Of a stretch of 64,000 nt of DNA, positions 22,534 through 34,471 are shown one piece after another. The stretch is from Mariannaea sp. PMI_226. Lineage: Eukaryota; Ascomycota; Sordariomycetes; Hypocreales; Nectriaceae. The notes below the pieces were generated by a model. That model did no database searches. It was not told where the DNA came from and saw only the letters and a program-made list of their open reading frames with translations. The stretch's first letter is position 1; every line of letters begins with the position of its first letter. The stretch lies in assembly GCA_024336345.1 (NCBI GenBank), contig JANFOG010000010.1:558001-622000 (forward strand), given 5' to 3'. The position numbers and the translations under genes were made by a program.

Positions 22534-25154
22534 CTAACGCTCCGGATCGTAACAGCCTCCCACTATCACTAGGTTCATGCGTGTAAATTTGACCTTCATT
22601 ACTGGTGTCTTTTTGGTTGGGAACGCACTGATCTGGTCGGGAGTGATCATCACCTCCTTGCTCTTCTTCTTATGCGTACCACCAGCCGCTCCAGTCGTGC
22701 TTGTTTGGCCAGTTGTTCCACTCTGTCGAGAGGCATCTGCAGTATTTCCAGTAGTAGCGTCGGTTCCCGTCATGGGGACGTCTATCCCAGTATGTTGCTG
22801 GCTCGTCTTCTGGGGGTCGGCCGGAAGCTCAACATCCCACAACCTCACCGTACCATCCTGGCCTCCAGAAGCCAGAACGTTTGACTCGACACTGAAGCTA
22901 AGGGACCAGATCCCACCTTTGCCGTGACCGCGAGACCGCTTGATTCGCGTTCCCTTGGAAAGATCCCAGAAGAAAATGTTCCCTGCGCAGTCTGCACTGG
23001 CCAGAATCTTGCCGTTGGGAGCGCATTCTAGTGCGCTGATGTAGTCCGTATGCCCGGTAAAGACTCTCACGCAAGATCCTGTCACAACTGACCACATTCG
23101 AATCGATTTGTCTGTCTCGTCGGATGCCGAAAAGACATACATACCATTTGGATGCCACGCTAGAGCTGAAATAGCTGTATCATGGCCAACAAGTAGTCTC
23201 TGTGGCGAAGCATGGTCTTGCATCCACACTCTAACAGCTTTGTCGTATCCACCGCTAACAAAGTAGTGACCGTGAGGCCCCCATAGAGATCTGAAGACAG
23301 AACCGTCATGTGATTTGTAGAGGCAAATGCAACTCCAAGACTCCAAAGACCAGAGACGGATATGGCCATCAGCCGATGATGACAGTAGAAGCTTTGGTCT
23401 GGTGTCCATGGCCGGATTGGGCTTGCCTTCGTCACCAAACAGCTTTTGGGGAGGGCCGGAGGTAGCATCTGAGAAGGAAACGTCATATACTGGCGCTGAA
23501 TGCCCAATCAGTTTGCGGCTGTTGAATTTAGTATCCTTTTCGTGGGCGTTGGAGGTCGCCAGAGCTTTGCCATCGAGTGACCATACTCGGATGTACGACT
23601 CAGTAGTGCCCGCTGCAACCATTTGCCCGTCGTTGGAAAAGTCCATGCAAGCAACACTAATTTGTTAGTTTGATGCACAAAAGAAAGAGGGAGTGACTAA
23701 CCTTCCAAGAGTATTGTGAAACGTGAACATGCAAGCACTGATAGCAACGCCCACACCGCCAGTTTGCCCATCAATCTTGAATCTATCCCTGTTTTCTCGC
23801 ACTTTTTGCATCTCTAGCATGATATCGCGAGGTCTAGATGGAGGTAACGGAAGGTCTGCTCTGCTGGGCGCATCGTCACTCTCTTCCCGCTTGATCTTCT
23901 GGTCGAATTCGTCCAGAAGACTAGTTTTTCCAGCAGCCGGTGGCTTCCTCCGCTCCTCATCTTCAAGCTCAGCACGCACATCATCTCGGAGATCGGGATC
24001 CATAGGGAGAAGGCCAAGCTTCAAAGGAGCCGTTGGATCTAAGATATCCTTGTTGGACAGGCCAATGTTCACTCCAGGAATACCTTCATTGGCGTCGACT
24101 TCCTCAATCTCCATGTTCCTCGATTTGCGATAAACAGCCTCGAAACTAAACGGAGTGATGGGTCCTCGAGCAGTCGAGTCAACTTGACAATATGCCACCA
24201 GTAGATGTCGGATAACGGCACCCCCTTGCTCCGTCTCGCGTTCCAAAAAGTTGAACAGATCGCCGGTAGCATGCTGGTTCAGAGGAATTCGGTACTTGTT
24301 TTCCCGGTAAAGCTTGGTGACGGAGTTCTCATTCACATGCTGGGGGAGGGTTACAGTTGCAAACGTCTTAAGATCATCCGCGTGGACGGGTTGGAAATGA
24401 GGCCCAATATCACGCAGGAAAACTTTGGCATCTTCTGTGTAGGCGTTGGTGACGAGCTCTAGATAAGAGTAAACGAAAATAGGCCACAATAATTTTGATA
24501 GTTCGAACTGCAAAATTTAGCACTGGTCACTTGACGCAATGGAAGAAGAAGCATACCTTGTATAGTTCAAGGTTGTTCTCGACCCATTCACGTAGGAGGG
24601 TAAAAGCCTTGGTGTATTTTTTTGGACCCAGATTGGCGAATTGCTGTATGGGTTTGCCATCAGGACCTAGATGTTTTGATTCTTGTCGGAACACCTCCTC
24701 AGTGCGATTGAAACCTCTCTTGAGCAAATAGTCGGTGACCTATCGTGGTGGCGTTAGTGATTCAAGAGTTCAGCAGCGGGAGTGAAAACAAAAATAACGG
24801 TTTTATTTCGAAAGTCAATGAAGAGATACGTGCTCTCCAGACTCCATTATCTTACTGCTTCTGCAATGTTCATCATGATTGGCAGATTGGATGTCAAAGC
24901 AAGGAGCAAGTGCTAGGAGTGGATCATAAATGAAGCACAATGGGTTACCACTTGGTAAATTCGATCTGGATAGCCTCCAGAGAGAAGCGTAACAATAAAT
25001 TACCTACAATTTGGTTGAGGTTTTGATTCGACATAGCTCCGCCAGTAGTCGTTTGACCGGTCGCAGGTGGCGCATGATTTGTAGCTGGAGGAGTGGCAGC
25101 TTGGCCTGTGTAGCTACCAGGTGGTGCTGCGCCAGGCGCAGCTGGAGCTGACAT
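22534..25154 (-). CDS. TAF5: TAF5, WD40-repeat subunit of TFIID/SAGA
   Basis: Four exons: 25154-25008, 24739-24557, 24507-23702, 23656-22534; introns of 268, 49 and 45 nt; 2259 nt gives 752 aa. Order of domains: a short disordered Ala/Pro/Thr start, a LisH motif (NQNLNQIV joined to [16 protein letters not shown]), the TAF5 N-terminal domain ([20 protein letters not shown] through [14 protein letters not shown] and LPQHVNEN), an acidic linker, then six or seven WD40 repeats (for example [54 protein letters not shown]). In the last repeats a Thr/Gly-rich insert is present. TAF5 scaffolds TFIID and SAGA in the nucleus. The first intron is long for this genome; its donor could be GTAGGT or the GTAATT four bases on, but only the first keeps frame. 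Confidence 0.94.
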
Positions 25155-26774
25155 AATGGTGTTCGATGAAAAAGATAACCTGGGCTCTCAGTGTGAAGTA
25201 AAAGGATGCGTATGAGACCGAATCGGAGCGACTAGAATTGGCCTTTAGGGGCTCATAGCATGCGGGCGTCTATGAAGCGGGATTGCAGGTCCTACGCAAG
25301 CGACACAGTGATATGATGAGCACGAGATTCGAAATCGGAGCAGTCTAGATGAGAAGTGGTACTTGATGCACCTTGGGAGTTGATGATGCAGGACTTGGTG
25401 GACAAAGGCCCGTGATGGTGGACGAGGTTGGTTGCGAAGCGTGAGGCACGTGATAATTTCTGACCAATCAGAGCGGCGGATCTGGCTTCCTTTGTCAATC
25501 TCGTGTCAACAACCGTGTTCTAAAGTAGGTATTTGATGATAAGAATAGAGGAGTATCTTGTTTCTTTTTAAAAATAAGTTTCATTTTTTAATCATAGAGC
25601 TCGTACACATGCTTGCTTCATTTTTAAAATGACATGTAGTGGAGTGGTCAAGGAGTATCTAGGTTGATGACCTTGGTGATATTGGGGTCTGGACAGCAGA
25701 TGTCAATTTCAAAGAGGTGTATTTTGTTTCGAATCAACAGCAAGAGAGATGGTCCTAACAGTATGCAATATCCCTGAAGCAATTTGTGCAATAATATTGA
25801 GAGTATTGCTAGTTTTCTTACTCATAACTGAATGGACTTTTATAATGGGGAGTGCAATGTACCATCCCGTCTGTGGTGGACGACCAAACGAGAACAAGCA
25901 AAGCTAATCTGCACAATACAAATTGCTCGTGAATCCTGCAGTCTCATCCCATAGCTGATCTCATGCTATGTAACGCCATGGCTTCCGCAAGAAACCCTAT
26001 GTGCGTGCGAAGGATTGAACATGATTGGAAGTGGTTAGGCTCTAGAATGGAAGTGAGGTTTCCCCCCTTCCCTCCAAGCACCAGTCGCATTCATGTACTT
26101 TTCATAACCAATGCTACCCTAAGGTGATTACTTTGTTCCCTGTCGAATAATAACAGCCGCAATGGAGATATGCATGATCTAAATAAATCTGATGAGGCTA
26201 GTCACCCTACAGACGGGTTTGGTTGAGCAAGGCGATGCGCCACCTGAGGCATCCACAAGGTTAGCCGAGCATCAGGCAGGAGCCTGCGTATCACAACAGG
26301 TTAATAGAATAATAGCGGGGAGAGGCAAGATAGACATATCTCAAGAGTTTGCTACGCTTTTTGGAGTGAAGTCTATTACTATGAAAGTCGTTGCTACTTG
26401 AGTAAGTCTCGTATCGCTAATGCGTCTATAGACAATGGGGTCAGCAAGTAGCTACCAGTAGCACCAACCGGGATGCGGCGAACGCACAGACCCATGGTTG
26501 AAAGCACATCCCAACCTCCAAAACCTTATCCACAGCTCTGGCTCCTCTACATTCTGCAATGAACATCATCCGGCTTTCAAACTCGACAACCGATTTTTCT
26601 CTTTGGTATCTTCTATGATATTTATCATCGGAGACCACACATCCCAGCAGAAATAGCCTCGCTGGATAGCCCCTGATCCTGCATCTGTTAATACTTGCCT
26701 TGGGAAAAACACTGAATTGGTTGTCGTTGCCAGACCCCCGTGAGCAATCGGGTGTCAAGCACAAATTCATCATC
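25155..26774. other. Intergenic: divergent TAF5/MED11 spacer
   Basis: 1.6 kb between two transcription-machinery genes. Near the TAF5 side it holds an E-box (CACGTG, 25447-25452) and a CCAAT box (25463-25467) beside GCGGCGG. The rest is AT-rich without a supported gene. Confidence 0.5.
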
Positions 26775-27302
26775 ATGGAGTTTTCACAAGATGTTTCTAT
26801 GGGAGATGACAGCGAGGCTCGAAATTATGACCCTTTCACTGTTGAGGAAAACATCGACCAACTCAACGAGATTGACAAGTGCATCGTCCAACTCATGAGC
26901 CATACTTCGACAGCTCTCAACTCTCTCACTCTACCCACCAACCCTACCAGTGACTCGTCAATCGAGGGCGCTGCGCCATCTCTAGATGCCCCTTCTCAGA
27001 AAGAAGCCTTTCGCACTTCCACCGATTCATTCCTTACTACCTTACATACCATTGACGTCAAGATTAAGCGTCAAATAATGGCCCTCGAGGAAGCGGGAAT
27101 CGTGAATCTTTCTAACCCTCAACGCCAAGACCCGAATGGCCCATCCAAGCCATCTTTGAAGCCAAATGGCGTAGGCGCAGTTGGAAATTTGGACGTTGGA
27201 TGGCTAAACAGCCGTGGGACACGGGTTGAACGAGACATGGAGGCAGAGCTATGGAGCAAAGCAAAGGATATCCTGGCGAAAGGCACGGACGATATGCAGT
27301 AA
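26775..27302 (+). CDS. MED11: Mediator subunit 11
   Basis: Single exon, 175 aa, start at ATG 26775 (MEFSQDVSMGDD). The family core is FTVEENIDQLNEIDKCIVQL followed by SHTSTALNSLTLP and, after a Ser/Pro linker, the helix FRTSTDSFLTTLHTIDVKIK with RQIMALEEAGIV. MED11 pairs with MED22 in the Mediator head and links activators to RNA polymerase II and TFIIH. The C-terminal third has a helix ERDMEAELWSKAKDIL. Length agrees with other filamentous-fungal forms, which are longer than the yeast protein. Confidence 0.85.
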   Translation: MEFSQDVSMGDDSEARNYDPFTVEENIDQLNEIDKCIVQLMSHTSTALNSLTLPTNPTSDSSIEGAAPSLDAPSQKEAFRTSTDSFLTTLHTIDVKIKRQIMALEEAGIVNLSNPQRQDPNGPSKPSLKPNGVGAVGNLDVGWLNSRGTRVERDMEAELWSKAKDILAKGTDDMQ

Positions 27303-28863
27303 ATCTGGATGAGAAAGAAATTGCGCCGGTAATGGCTAATCGGTTGATATTTAATGTCAACACTCCAAAAATGTGTGTAGACGACCGCTTATTAAAAAAA
27401 AAATCTAAAGCTCTTCAGGCTATCTGAAAAGAAGTTATCATTATTAGATATTGATTCGGTTCTGTGGACTATCATCGCGCTATTGGCACATCCGTTCATA
27501 AGGGACTTTTCCCTGCTGGTACTGAGACGGATCCCGTAGACCTTGATGACGAGCTTGATAGTAGGAGCCACATTCCTTCAGGAAAAGATCTTTGCCTCCT
27601 TGAGCAAATAGATCTAGAAGTGAAGTTTAATCATTCCATTCTCCCTCCTGCGAGCGATGCGACGATAGAATTGACACAACTAGTCTGTAGATCAGAACAG
27701 CTTGGATGCCCGCAGCGTCGGTTATTGAGAGATATATATACATATTTTCAAAGACTTGTCCGTCTTTTCATAAAAGTCGCAAACTCGCAAAGTCACAATT
27801 TAGAACCCCTCACATCCCTCGCGTCGACCCGTCTCGTATTCCGAAACTCCCAGAGGGAAGTCGGTAGGTAGCGAAATGACGGGATAGAGACGTGTAACAC
27901 CTATTTTACCTGGCCAAGAGGACCATCGGAAGTTACCCACACAAGGGAAGAGCTCCTTAGGAATGGAATGCAATACTTAGGACATCAGCAAGATCACCCA
28001 CACCGTGATCACGCATTGCAGTGTACATGTCTAGAAGAAGATAGGTAGATACATATTGGTGGAGGGATGAAAGACGGCGGCAACTTGACAACTCTCACAC
28101 ACTTGCAGAATTGCTGGATGCGCGACGCGAGCTTACTATGCAGGAGAAAACGGGAACGGCACACACATGGTACACTCCACTGCCGTTGAAAGCGTTGGTC
28201 CAGGGGAAGGGGGAGAAAAAAAAAAGGGATCGGCAGAACACGAAGACATGTTTGGTCTTAGTTAGCCAGCCAATCAACGCCAAGATATAGGCAGCAAACG
28301 GAGGGGGAAGCCATCGCAATTGGAAGGTCCAGGCACACACCCACTACAAAGTACCTTACTGGACCTTTGTAGTGTGTTGGCCTCCGTGGCGGGCTTTGGC
28401 AGGTCCCATCTTATCAAGCCTGGCTCCATTCGTAGTAAGGATTATGGCACCTGTGCCATTTCCGTTCCATCCGCGCGAGCTAGGTAGACTGTAGGCTCCC
28501 CTTCGGAACTTTTCTTGTTACCACCTCTTTCGTGTTCGCATCAACTTCATTCGTCCACCTTTACTCTTCACTTCCATCCCCCCAAACCGTGTCGTGGGCA
28601 TTCCCTTTCGCTTCCTCTGCCTGGCGCAATCATTTGTTTGAGGTTTCCTCGAACCCTGGTCTGGCTTATCAATCGATCTTTCCAGGTCCCCCCTCCCCTG
28701 CAAAAAATAACCAGCATCGAAGCGTCATACCTCCACCCGTTCCGTTTGTTGGCGATCCCCCGCTATCCTGCGACATTGCGTCCTGCAATTCGTAACGAGA
28801 CTGCTACATCCGTTGCACCGAGTATATCGAAGCAGAATCGAAACACGAACTCAAACAGGGGCG
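27303..28863. other. Intergenic: MED11 3' flank and YTP1 promoter
   Basis: 1.56 kb. A 135-codon open frame at 27464-27871 starts with GTG, not ATG, and matches nothing I know. Around 28340-28390 are AAAGTACCTTACTGG and a C/G-rich tract, and 28500-28700 is a pyrimidine-rich leader. Confidence 0.5.
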
Positions 28864-30459
28864 ATGGCAGGAGGATATAGAAGCAGGGCGTTAGCCCTCG
28901 CAGTTCTTGCCTTGGGATTGAACAACATGGCGAATGCTCATGAGCACGACACAAGTCATATTCCTGAAGGACAGACGGTTTCTGTAGAGCCCTTGGTAGG
29001 TAGCTCTAGATGGGAAGAAAAAGAAATCTAAAGACTGATTATGTAGGATACTGTATTATGGATTCACATCTTCATCCAGATGCTGGCCTACGGCGTCATT
29101 TTCCCAATCGGCATGGTTCTTGGAGTACGTTCAGCCGGCTCAATCGGATACAGGGCGCATTTTGCTAATAAAAAGTAGATGACCAAAAATCGCTGGCACG
29201 TCCCCGTCCAAATAGTCGGCACGATACTCGCGATTCTCGGGTTTTTTCTCGGCCACGCGCACAAAGGTCGCGAGTTCATTCCTAACCACGTTCACGGAAA
29301 GTTTGCGCATGTTCTACAACTCCTCCTTGCCGCACAAGTTGTCCTAGGTCTATATCTGAAAGGTCATTGGGAGAAAGGCATCAATGGCAAAATCCGAAAA
29401 CTGATTCGCCCGTGCCACTCCGTCATCGGAAAGCTAATGCCTGTCCTCGCATGGACGCAAATGATTTTTGGTGGAATTACATCGCTTGGTTTCTGCCAAG
29501 GCGAGCATGTTGGCCAGTGCGCAGCTCATTTCATCATGGGAGGTGCTTTTATCGCCTATGGCGTACTTCTCACCATCATCCTTACTGTTGGTCAAGTCTG
29601 GATTCAAAAGCGAGGTCGATCCCAAGAATTCTACGATAGCGCCGTCATCGCTGCATGGGGCTGTGTCAATACCTTCACTGAACATCGCTGGGGCACTGAC
29701 TGGGTTAAGAATGACTGGCAGCATACGACCATGGGTGTGATTTGGTGGGCTGCTGGACTTGTTGGTGTCTGGCTCAGCAAGGATCGTGACGGAAACCCGA
29801 AGCGAAACTTCATACCCGGTTTCGTCATATTCATCACTGGTTGGGCAATGTCGGCGCACCCTCAAGAGTTGCATGTCAGCGCAGCGACCCACGCCATGTT
29901 TGGCTATACCCTCATGGCTGTTGGAGTTACCCGAATCATTGAGATTGCTTTCATTCTCCGCGACGCTCAAGGTCTGTCCGAGAATGGTCGTACTATCAAT
30001 AGCTTCCAGTATATTCCAGTCTTTGTAAGTCCTCTCGTCTGCAAATCTGTCTGTCAATGTCTGTTAACACGAGGTTAGCTCATGTACGCCGCCGGCTTTC
30101 TGTTTCAAGGAGCCACTGAGGAGCAGATGCTCCTTGTTGATGGCTCCAGCATGGATCATGTCTCGTACATTTTAATTCTTTTCTCTCTCGCCTCACTTGT
30201 ATTCCTTTTCACCAATATGCTCATCAGTCTCTGGGATCGTCTCGCAAACCCCGACGTGGAGACCAAGAACGTCAACAATGGCTACACTCATGTCAATGGT
30301 CATGCTGTGGAAGATGGCCAGGTCCGAGATGCACAGGAATTTGAGCTCGGTGAGCTGGTTAGTGACGACGAGGAGGACCCGAGCAGCAGGATGCTGGACA
30401 GATCTAGTCTGGATACACCAAGCACATTGGGCAAGAACAATGACACACGAGCCCACTAA
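28864..30459 (+). CDS. YTP1: YTP1-like multi-pass membrane protein with cytochrome b561-like core
   Basis: Four exons: 28864-28995, 29047-29124, 29179-30024, 30079-30459; introns 51, 54 and 54 nt, all phase 0; 478 aa. The N-terminus (ALALAVLALGLNNMANA) is a signal peptide followed by a His-containing lumenal start (HEHDTSHIPEG). About ten membrane helices follow. The first half matches the DUF2427 / b561-like domain (HIFIQMLAYGVIFPIGM, FFLGHAHKG with a possible haem His, HVLQLLLAAQVVLGLYL); the second half is the Ytp1 domain (FTEHRWGTDW, MGVIWWAAGL, AMSAHPQELHVSAATH). The cytosolic tail is acidic and disordered. Function in fungi is not settled; a redox or metal role at an endomembrane is suggested by the conserved His residues. 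Confidence 0.88.
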
Positions 30460-30897
30460 CGGCCATCCTGATGGAAAGGCGAATAGAAAGGCGAATAGAT
30501 ATAAGAGAGAGAAAAGTTTCCTTTATGGCATTTAGAACGGCGTCTTGACGGATTATATGGTATAATGAGCGATGGTGGATTGCATACATGAATTTTGAGA
30601 TACTGAAATAATACGAAGTCCCGTTCCTACATGTAAATCCACAAGGAGTATGCTACCACCAAGAAGTTCCCTCCCGTCAAGTGCCAAGTGGGCCGGCCAG
30701 ACGTACGCCACGCTAAAAATATGGTCCATCAGATGGCGGGGCTGCAGTAGCGCAATCTCTAGATCCTAGTCGAAAAAGATTCTGAGCAAACGTCTATCCT
30801 CAAGGCTTTTGCGCTTCAACTAACCAACAATCCCAACTTCATCCTCGTCGGACACATACCCTTCGTCGCGCGAGTACCGAGCCTCCACAAACGAAAA
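30460..30897. other. Intergenic: YTP1 3' flank and ALB1 promoter
   Basis: 438 bp between two genes on the same strand. No gene is seen; a small GCGAATAGA direct repeat lies at about 30480-30498. Confidence 0.6.
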
Positions 30898-31295
30898 ATG
30901 CCGTCCGTAAAGAATCCCAACGGTCCCTCCAAGAACCGTCTGGCAGCCCGTGCCGCCAAGGTCAGAAAAGAGAGTCGCAAGCGATCCCTCACGCCCAAGG
31001 ACAAGATTGCCAAAGCCGATACCACTCGGGGAGCCCGAGCTGGGCTGATGCCAACAAGCGGACCTCGAGCGCCCGTAAGCAGCAAGAGGGCCAGAAAATT
31101 GGAGAAGAAGTTGAAGTATGCGCTCAAGAGGAAGATGGAGGCTGAGGGCGAAGCCGAGATGAAGGGTAGGTTCATCATGAATCCTGTTTGCAAATCTGGG
31201 GAGATGTGAACTGTGACTAACTGGGATTAGATGCGCCAGAGGAGAAGGCCTCAGAAGAGAAGGCCTCCGAGGTTGCCATGGACGACATTCAATAA
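30898..31295 (+). CDS. ALB1: ALB1, 60S ribosome-biogenesis factor
   Basis: Two exons: 30898-31165 and 31231-31295, with a 65-nt intron (GTAGGT, branch GACTAAC, TTAG); 333 nt gives 110 aa. The protein is small and very basic (SVKNPNGPSKNRLAARAAKV, SKRARKLEKKLKYALKRKME) with a short acidic end (EEKASEEKASEVAMDD). This fits Alb1, a shuttling partner of Arx1 on pre-60S particles near the polypeptide exit tunnel. A 213-codon open frame on the other strand is an artefact. Confidence 0.85.
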
Positions 31296-33256
31296 AGGAC
31301 TGGAGGAGGAGCAAGCAAAAAGCAAAAGATGAATCATTTGGACGTTTACAGAGTACCACAGCCCAGCGATGACAACGATTGACCCAGAAGGCATACCATA
31401 CTATACGATCAGCGCCGCAAGAACACCACGAAAGGGCGTAACAGAAACGAAATTTCTTCATGACGATGCTAAATAGAAAGCAAGAGAGAATGGCAGATCA
31501 AAGGATAGACAAAACTACGTACTGATTTATGTTATCGCACTTTGTCTTTGTGTCTTCTGAAGGTTTTCCATCTCAGCCAAGCCGTATGAGGCTGTTTGCT
31601 CCTCTTCTCGTGAAGCAGTCGAAACATTTCGGCTCTAAAGGCCCATCTACCCAGATTTCCTCTTCGTGTCGTCTACGCCTAGGTCTTGCGTGGAGAGAAA
31701 CTTGAAGTGCCCAAGGTTAAAACATGCAGAGGTGGGTTTTCCCTGTGGGATACTTTTGGCGTCGCGCAGCTGTCCACGTCCGGTGATGAGACTTCAAGAA
31801 AACAAGGATAGCCTCAAGATCTGATCAAGTGGGTTCATGCATACGACATAGTTCGGGAGAGTTCTGCTGTCACGGTGAGATTTAAAGTTGAAGTGTTTGC
31901 GTATGGTTATCATGACCGATAAATTTGAGCATCGAGGCTCGCGGGCCTGTAAAAGGTCCAAACCTACAAACCATCGCTGTTAATGCCCCTTCCAATGGTC
32001 GCCAGACAGGTAACAGAATATCTACTGAGGGCCGAGTTGAAGTAATGTAATTACACAGTGTTGAATTAGCAGCATCTCTGCAATTCCAGATGGCCAATTG
32101 GAGCCATGACATTATCTTCAGGCATATTGAACATCATGGAAGGGTCATGGCATTGACAGAAACAAAGACAGTTTACCGTGATTAGAATTTAGATTAGAAT
32201 ATTCTTAATATAGCGGTGCCTGAGAAGCGGGATAGAACGCTACCTTACATTGTCGTTGACCGTGAAGGAGGCTGATGTCTGGCTAGCCACCTTACCAGGT
32301 GACGGATGGGGGGTTTTTTTATACGATTTTTCTTTTTACGTTGCTTTGCTAGTATCTTACTTCACTTTTACAAGTACTTTAGTATTCTCCTGGCTTTGGG
32401 CTAGAATGCCTCATAATTGGGTTGCCTCCTCCGGAGTGTTCCTGTGACTATTTGGTCAGCCGAATGGCAGGATATGTGAGGCATTGTGAGGATGGGGCAC
32501 TCTGCTGGCGAGTCCGATATTCTGCACGACAACGCTATTTAAACTCGGACGTTTTGCTTTTTCTAACAGATGCTTATATTAATTGTTTCAATAGACACGG
32601 CCCCAGAAATTATATTGAGTCAATTACTACGCAAGTGACAGGACCTTGACTTTGTTAGACTAGCTCGTGGACAGTTTGCGAAAGCAACAGCAGAACCTTT
32701 GACGTATTAAACCAACGGTAGTCAATAGATCACACAAAGACTGCATTGTACCGTTACTTTTTTGATTGTTCAGGAGACCAAAAGCAATTTTCGCTGTCTT
32801 TGTCCGCAACCACTATGTGTTCTAGCAACGTTCTCTTCCGTTCTTCTTACCTCCGTCTTGTTGAGCCTCTTCTTCCCATTCTCACACTTTTCATCCCAAA
32901 TTTAAGTTAGCTATTCATCTTGAATAACTCTGTGTCAAACTTTGGTTCTTCAGAGAGGAGTTTAGTTTACACTCTATTTAACCATGGTTATATAATTGAG
33001 GGCTTCTCAACTCTGATCTCCCATCACCGTCTTCCTTCTCCATCCCATCTTCCATTCAACTTCACAGCCTCTCGTTCGTTTTATATCACAGTTAAATCTT
33101 TTTAATCAATCTTTTCCATCGCCTTTCACGCATCAAGGCTCTGGAAGTCTTTTGTCTTTTCTAATCAACACTGAAATATCACATCAACCTCGTTTACATC
33201 AGCTATCAGCATTAAATCCCCGATAGGCTTCCTGAACCTATTTAAATCCTTTAATA
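31296..33256. other. Intergenic, about 2 kb, AT-rich
   Basis: No supported gene. The right end (32.8-33.25 kb) has pyrimidine-rich runs and CATCA-type leader sequence expected just upstream of the next ATG. Confidence 0.5.
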
Positions 33257-34285
33257 ATGGCTCCTCAGAAGCGAATTGCCTCGGAGATGTCTCCTGAGTC
33301 CTCCGAGATGCCCCCTCACAAAGAGCAGAGGAGGGACATCAAAAAGCCATCAATCCTGGCACCACTGTACGAAGACGCCAGTTGCGCCGACTGCTGTCCC
33401 AGCTGCTGCAATGGAAACTGTTGGGAGTCAGAATACGAGGACTGGTCCAGTATATGTGAGCAATGCCAGCTCAGGGAAGCCAGGGAATTTTTCGAGGACC
33501 ACATCCCGCACTCTCGGATCATCGACACAATGAAACAGAAAATTGTCGATTTTGCCGAGATGCGTATCCGGCGTGCTGAGTCCGAGGGAGTTCCCCTGAG
33601 AAATATTTACTATGGGAGCGATGGCTTTCCCACCTGGGACGGTGCTGGCCATGCCCATTGCGGCACCATCTTCCTCAACATCCAAGGCCAGCGTTTTAGA
33701 TATGTTCTTGATTACAACCTTGGCGATCTTTTTGGGGATAAAATAATTAGCAAGGGCAATCAAAGGATTTCCCAGGCGCTTAGGGAAGGACTTGCTTTAA
33801 ACAATTTATTCATCAGTCCTTCCATGTTGCCTGAGCGCCTAAAGCATACTGGGAGCATTAGTCGCCGAAAGCCAATTGAGTGTCCAAGTAATAGTGAACG
33901 CTTAGAAAAGAAGCAGAGTGGAAATATTCTGGATCCTATTGAGCCTGAGATAGAATCTGTCCGGTATAACGTTTCCCATTCGTCTCTCTACGACTCCGAA
34001 TCCAACTCCGACTCGGGTTTTGAGTCTGCGAACACCTCCACTAGGCCGCTTCTCACAACCCCAGACACAGATACATTGGACATTGACAGCAATGGTTCTT
34101 CCTTTGGTTCTCTCGAGGCTGATTTGGGTGACATTTACTTGGATAGCTCCGTGCCCCTTGAGTCGTGTCAATACTGCTCCAACATCCAACTTTCTGTGAC
34201 TGGAGAGGTGATCAGCCCGTATGACGACGATGACATTTACACCATCTGGCTTAAGGAGCATTATGCCGAGCACACACGTGTCTAG
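33257..34285 (+). CDS. Unrecognised protein with N-terminal Cys cluster
   Basis: Single exon, 342 aa, from ATG 33257 (AATAATGGCT context). I do not recognise the family. An eight-Cys cluster (Cys 43, 46, 47, 50, 51, 55, 67 and 70; spacing CxxCCxxCCxxxC then CxxC) could bind two zinc ions. A charged helix follows (IDTMKQKIVDFAEMRIRRAE), then a compact aromatic part (IYYGSDGFPTWDG, FRYVLDYNLGDLFG), a Ser/Asn/Asp-rich linker (about 210-290) and a second CxxC near residues 304-307 with an acidic YDDDDIYTIW end. No signal peptide or membrane segment. The uninterrupted frame and mixed composition argue that it is a real gene, probably lineage-restricted. It converges on the zinc-finger gene 186 bp away. 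Confidence 0.6.
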   Translation: MAPQKRIASEMSPESSEMPPHKEQRRDIKKPSILAPLYEDASCADCCPSCCNGNCWESEYEDWSSICEQCQLREAREFFEDHIPHSRIIDTMKQKIVDFAEMRIRRAESEGVPLRNIYYGSDGFPTWDGAGHAHCGTIFLNIQGQRFRYVLDYNLGDLFGDKIISKGNQRISQALREGLALNNLFISPSMLPERLKHTGSISRRKPIECPSNSERLEKKQSGNILDPIEPEIESVRYNVSHSSLYDSESNSDSGFESANTSTRPLLTTPDTDTLDIDSNGSSFGSLEADLGDIYLDSSVPLESCQYCSNIQLSVTGEVISPYDDDDIYTIWLKEHYAEHTRV

Positions 34286-34471
34286 TTAGGGGGGCTTTCA
34301 GAACTAGCTGTTCATATTATGTGGCAGCTTCATGATCGTAATTAATTGGCGCCAAACATGAGAGCGAAAATTCATTTGTGGTAATTCAAACCACTTCCTC
34401 CCACAAAAAGTCCTCAAGACATTCCCTGGTGACAACTCAGATAACTACTTGGCAACAATTCATTCTCATAA

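Noticed and set aside
27464..27871. 135-codon frame after MED11
   Set aside because: Begins with GTG, has no domain, and stops lie close by in an AT-rich spacer.
30820..31461. 213-codon frame antisense to ALB1
   Set aside because: Overlaps a well-supported spliced gene on the other strand and shows no domain.
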